Of a stretch of 6,188 nucleotides of DNA, positions 4,197 to 6,188 are shown in pieces. The first letter of the stretch is position 1. Every line of letters starts with the position of its first letter. The notes under the pieces were generated by a model that saw nothing but the letters and a program-made list of their open reading frames with translations, ran no database searches and had not been told where the DNA came from. A program made the translations under genes and the position numbers. The stretch lies in contig JACQPM010000007.1 of assembly GCA_016207475.1 (NCBI GenBank), positions 1 to 6,188 on the forward strand. Reading direction: 5' to 3'. The DNA is from Methanobacteriota archaeon. GTDB taxonomy: Archaea > Hydrothermarchaeota > Hydrothermarchaeia > Hydrothermarchaeales > JACQPM01.

Positions 4197-4499
4197 TCAA
4201 ACCCTCACCATCTGGGCGTGGGGCACCCCGTCAACCCAGAGGACGTGGTCCATCTCCACGAGCCCCAGCTTGACGGCGTGGGCTATGATCTCCTCCCCCA
4301 CCAGGTTGGCTATGGTCGCCTCCTTCAGGAGAGGCGATATACCCTCGCTACCGAAGAGCTCGTCGCCATAGAACTCCTTCTTGACGTCCAGGACCAGCCG
4401 GCCGTCCTCGAAGGTCTTGCCCCTCAGGGTCCTGTCGCAGGCGGCCAGCATCACCTCGCCCTCCAACCTGTAGACCTTGGCGTAGAACTCCGTGGGCAT
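4197..4499 (-). CDS. DUF424 family archaeal protein
   Basis: A 100-aa protein with the DUF424 (COG2412) pattern: FYAKVYRLEGEVMLAACD (5-22), GKTFEDG (27-33), KEFYGDELFG (41-50), LLKEATIANLVGEEIIAHAVKLGLV start at 57, and the closing VPHAQMVR (92-99). The family is widespread in archaea and its function is not established. The ATG at 4499 is chosen because GGTGGT lies six bases upstream and because family members begin just before the YxKVY strand. An ATG at 4532 would add 11 residues and overlaps the stop of the threonine ammonia-lyase gene as TGATG, so it is a real alternative. It is the last gene of a three-gene unit, and the 39-bp repeat follows its stop by six bases. Confidence 0.88.
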   Translation of the reverse strand: MPTEFYAKVYRLEGEVMLAACDRTLRGKTFEDGRLVLDVKKEFYGDELFGSEGISPLLKEATIANLVGEEIIAHAVKLGLVEMDHVLWVDGVPHAQMVRV

Positions 4500-4531
4500 G
4501 TAGGGACCACCAATCCTACCGTCGGTAAGCA

Positions 4532-5743
4532 TCAAGGGAGGGCTACCTGGAAGCCCCTCTCCCTCATGGCCCTCAGTATCCGCTCCGAGTGCTCCTTCCC
4601 CCAGGTCTCGAGGAGGAGCTCCACCCGGGCGTACCCTATGGGGACGTCCAGCTTTATCCTGTTGTGCCTTATGGTGATCACGTTGGCCTTCTCCTCCACG
4701 ATCAAGGCCAGGAGTCCTTTGAGCTCCCCGACCTGATCTTTTATGATGGTGCTGAAGTTCAGGTAGCGCCCCTCCTTCACCAGCCCCCGCTCGATGATGA
4801 GGGAGACCATGTTGGTATCTATGTTGCCCCCGCTCAAGACCGCCACGGTCCTCTTCCCCTTGCAATCTACTTTCCCGTGGAGGCACGCGGCCAATGCAAC
4901 AGCGCCAGCGCCCTCCACCACCAGCTTGGCCCTCTCCAGGAGGAGGAGAATCGTGCCGGCGATCTCCTCCTCGGTCACCGTCACCACGCCGTCCACGTAC
5001 TTCCTCGTCAGGTCGAAGGTCAGCCTGCCTGGGCTCTTGATGGCTATGCCGTCGGCTATGGTGGAGCCCATGGCCAGGGAGACTATCGTCCCTCTCTCCA
5101 GGCTCGCCTTCATGGCAGGCATGTTCTCGGCCTCCACCCCGTAGACCTTGATACCGGGGTTGGTCTCCTTCAGGGCCACGGCTATGCCGGATATGAGCCC
5201 CCCGCCCCCCACCGGCACCACGACTTGGTCCACCTCCGGGAGCTTCTCCAGGATCTCCAGCCCTATCGTACCCTGCCCGGCTATGATGTGGGGGTCGTCG
5301 AAGGCGTGGATGTAGGTGTAGCCCCTCTCCAGCTGCATCTCCAGGGCCCTCCCGTAGGCCTCGTCGTACTCCCTCCCGTGGAGGATGACCTCGGCGCCGT
5401 AGCCCCTGGTGGCCACGACCTTGGTTATGGAGGCCGTCTCGGGCATCACGATGGTGCATTTTATCCCGGCGATCTGGGAGGCGTGGGCCACCCCCTGGGC
5501 GTGGTTCCCCATGGAGGCGGCGATGACCCCCTTCTCCCTCTCCTCCGCCGGGATGGAGGCGATCTTGTTCAGGGCCCCCCGGATCTTGAAGGAGCCCGTC
5601 CTCTGGAGGTTCTCGGTCTTGAGGTATATCTCCCCGCCGCAGATGGCGCTGAAGGTCTTGGAGTACTCCAGCCGCGTCCTGTGGATGGCCCCCTCCACCA
5701 CCCTATTGGCCCTCTTTATGTCCTCCAAGGTCACGCCGGGCAT
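4532..5743 (-). CDS. ilvA: threonine ammonia-lyase (threonine dehydratase)
   Basis: A 403-aa PLP enzyme that converts L-threonine to 2-oxobutanoate and ammonia, the first committed step to isoleucine or a catabolic step. Fold-type II landmarks are all present: TGSFKIRGA with PLP lysine Lys53 (49-57), SMGNHAQG (77-84; the second residue is usually Ala or Ser and is Met here), the phosphate-binding PVGGGGLISG (177-186), VEGAGA (276-281) and LSGGNID (303-309). Residues about 328-400 form one ACT domain (IIKDQVGELKGLLALI...ANVITIRHNR), suggesting allosteric control by an amino acid. One short ACT domain matches the TdcB-plus-ACT form common in archaea and Gram-positives rather than long E. coli IlvA. 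The ATG at 5743 is six bases after the stop of the UPF0058 gene. It has only a weak GAGAG upstream, so coupled translation is likely. Serine as an alternative substrate cannot be excluded. Confidence 0.95.
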   Translation of the reverse strand: MPGVTLEDIKRANRVVEGAIHRTRLEYSKTFSAICGGEIYLKTENLQRTGSFKIRGALNKIASIPAEEREKGVIAASMGNHAQGVAHASQIAGIKCTIVMPETASITKVVATRGYGAEVILHGREYDEAYGRALEMQLERGYTYIHAFDDPHIIAGQGTIGLEILEKLPEVDQVVVPVGGGGLISGIAVALKETNPGIKVYGVEAENMPAMKASLERGTIVSLAMGSTIADGIAIKSPGRLTFDLTRKYVDGVVTVTEEEIAGTILLLLERAKLVVEGAGAVALAACLHGKVDCKGKRTVAVLSGGNIDTNMVSLIIERGLVKEGRYLNFSTIIKDQVGELKGLLALIVEEKANVITIRHNRIKLDVPIGYARVELLLETWGKEHSERILRAMRERGFQVALP

Positions 5744-5749
5744 GATGTA

Positions 5750-6031
5750 CTACTCTCTCATTTCCAGCTTGCACCGCTTCTCCATCTCCTGGAAGTCTTT
5801 GAGGAGCTCCTCGGGTATGTCCTTGTAGTACTTCTGCATGACCGATAGGACGCACTCGGAGAGGACCAGGACGGCGTGCTGCTGCCCGGCCTTGGACTTG
5901 TGGATGTGATGGGGATTTATCCCCAGCTTCTTGTACTTCGCGAAGTAGTCCTCCGGCACGCCGTTCTTGACGAAGAAGCGCATCAGGTAGACCAGGAACT
6001 GGTGCAGATTTATGAGCTCGTCCTTATACAA
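5750..6031 (-). CDS. UPF0058 family archaeal protein (TTG start)
   Basis: A 93-aa protein with the UPF0058 (PF01893) signature: MYKDELINLHQFLVYL at the N-terminus, YKKLGINPHHIHKSKAGQQHAVLVLSE from 33, and a charged helical tail (EELLKDFQEMEKR). The family is archaeal and of unknown function. The conserved HxHKSK region is rich in basic residues that could bind phosphate or nucleic acid, which is a guess. The start is a TTG at 6031, preceded by GGAAGGGGG at 6047-6039. A longer reading from ATG 6163 adds 44 residues that do not look like the family, run through the promoter and overlap the divergent gene. The first internal ATG (residue 17) would cut into the conserved core. It is the first gene of the operon with ilvA and DUF424. 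Confidence 0.85.
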   Translation of the reverse strand: MYKDELINLHQFLVYLMRFFVKNGVPEDYFAKYKKLGINPHHIHKSKAGQQHAVLVLSECVLSVMQKYYKDIPEELLKDFQEMEKRCKLEMRE

Positions 6032-6066
6032 CCAGGAGCCCCCTTCCAAGCTACTCTTACTCAACG

Positions 6067-6083
6067 CATTATTAAGGTTTCCG
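6067..6083 (-). promoter_or_regulatory. BRE/TATA promoter of the UPF0058-ilvA-DUF424 operon
   Basis: The minus strand reads CGGAAACC then TTAATAATG, a purine-rich BRE-like element next to a TATA-like box centred near 6071. Transcription would start around 6045-6048, leaving about 15 nt of leader that consists mostly of the GGAAGGGGG ribosome-binding site. This supports the TTG start at 6031. Confidence 0.55.
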
Positions 6084-6119
6084 TTTACACTGCCGTCGTT
6101 AAGCCCCCATGGGTTGGGG

Positions 6120-6188
6120 ATGATGAGAGTAAAGACCTTCACCCAGAAGCTGGAGATCTTCAAGACGATAAATCAGCTGAAGGAGCTC
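6120..6188 (+). CDS. 5' end of an unrecognised gene
   Basis: Two consecutive ATG codons (6120 and 6123) open a frame, MMRVKTFTQKLEIFKTINQL, that stays open to the window edge (23 codons visible). A purine-rich GGTTGGGG stands directly before the ATG. It diverges from the UPF0058 operon over about 88 bp; a weak TTTACA at 6084-6089 might be its TATA box. The basic, helical N-terminus matches nothing I can name. Later codons are needed to confirm it. Confidence 0.55.
   Translation, partial: MMRVKTFTQKLEIFKTINQLKEL

Noticed and set aside
4018..4200. 60-aa minus-strand ORF filling the convergent spacer
   Set aside because: It has no ribosome-binding site or promoter, overlaps the ends of both neighbouring genes, and covers structured repeats that explain the sequence better. 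It is kept only as a clue to a dispersed element.
2768..4273. 501-aa plus-strand frame overlapping the SIS gene
   Set aside because: It is an Arg/Pro/Gly-rich out-of-frame reading of the SIS gene that continues across the spacer into antisense of DUF424. The SIS motifs are all in the other frame.
4589..5848. 419-aa plus-strand frame opposite ilvA
   Set aside because: It is an antisense shadow. The ilvA frame carries every PLP-enzyme motif.
1..6188. CRISPR array, transposase, integrase or defence system
   Set aside because: There are no regularly spaced identical repeats, recombinase genes, nuclease or toxin-antitoxin motifs. No attachment-site duplication of the tRNA end is visible either.

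Overview
The window is archaeal DNA, GC-rich in its genes and AT-rich in short promoter patches. The evidence is family content (UPF0058 and DUF424 proteins, an MtaA/CmuA-type UroD-fold protein, 6-phospho-3-hexuloisomerase-like SIS domains), TATA boxes placed for leaderless or short-leader transcripts, and a tRNA gene with no encoded CCA. A methanogen-related euryarchaeon or similar anaerobe is plausible, but the sequence does not fix the lineage.

Layout, left to right. Positions 1-126 hold the 3' end of an unrecognised plus-strand gene. Its stop codon directly abuts the stop of a small minus-strand gene (127-246, 39 aa). A minus-strand pair follows: an unknown 97-aa protein (1483-1776), then a UroD/MtaA-fold protein (302-1438) that lacks the family's zinc ligands and carries a Cys-rich insertion. 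This pair shares a divergent promoter region, containing an inverted repeat, with an unknown small plus-strand gene (1836-2075). Positions 2076-2296 are mostly non-coding and hold a 39-bp repeat, a hairpin, a TATA box and a 19-codon CPAC mini-ORF. The mini-ORF overlaps a 63-aa hypothetical gene (2297-2488), which is followed at once by a 19-bp palindrome. tRNA-Val(CAC) lies on the minus strand at 2630-2703. Its promoter is back to back with that of a leaderless gene for a protein with two tandem SIS domains (2778-4037).

The convergent spacer 4038-4196 is unusual. It contains two imperfect direct repeats, each folding into a hairpin with compensatory base changes between them, and then a second copy of the 39-bp repeat. 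In both copies the repeat begins 3-7 nt after a stop codon and reads in the same direction as the gene it follows.

The right side is a minus-strand operon: UPF0058 (5750-6031, TTG start), threonine ammonia-lyase with an ACT domain (4532-5743), and DUF424 (4197-4499). The first spacer is 6 bp and the second junction contains an overlapping TGATG. A divergent plus-strand gene starts at 6120 and runs off the window.

The genes do not form one recognisable pathway. The clearest metabolic assignment is threonine to 2-oxobutanoate. The best candidates for something undescribed are the gene-end repeat with its associated tandem hairpins, the zinc-ligand-less UroD homologue, and the tandem SIS protein.
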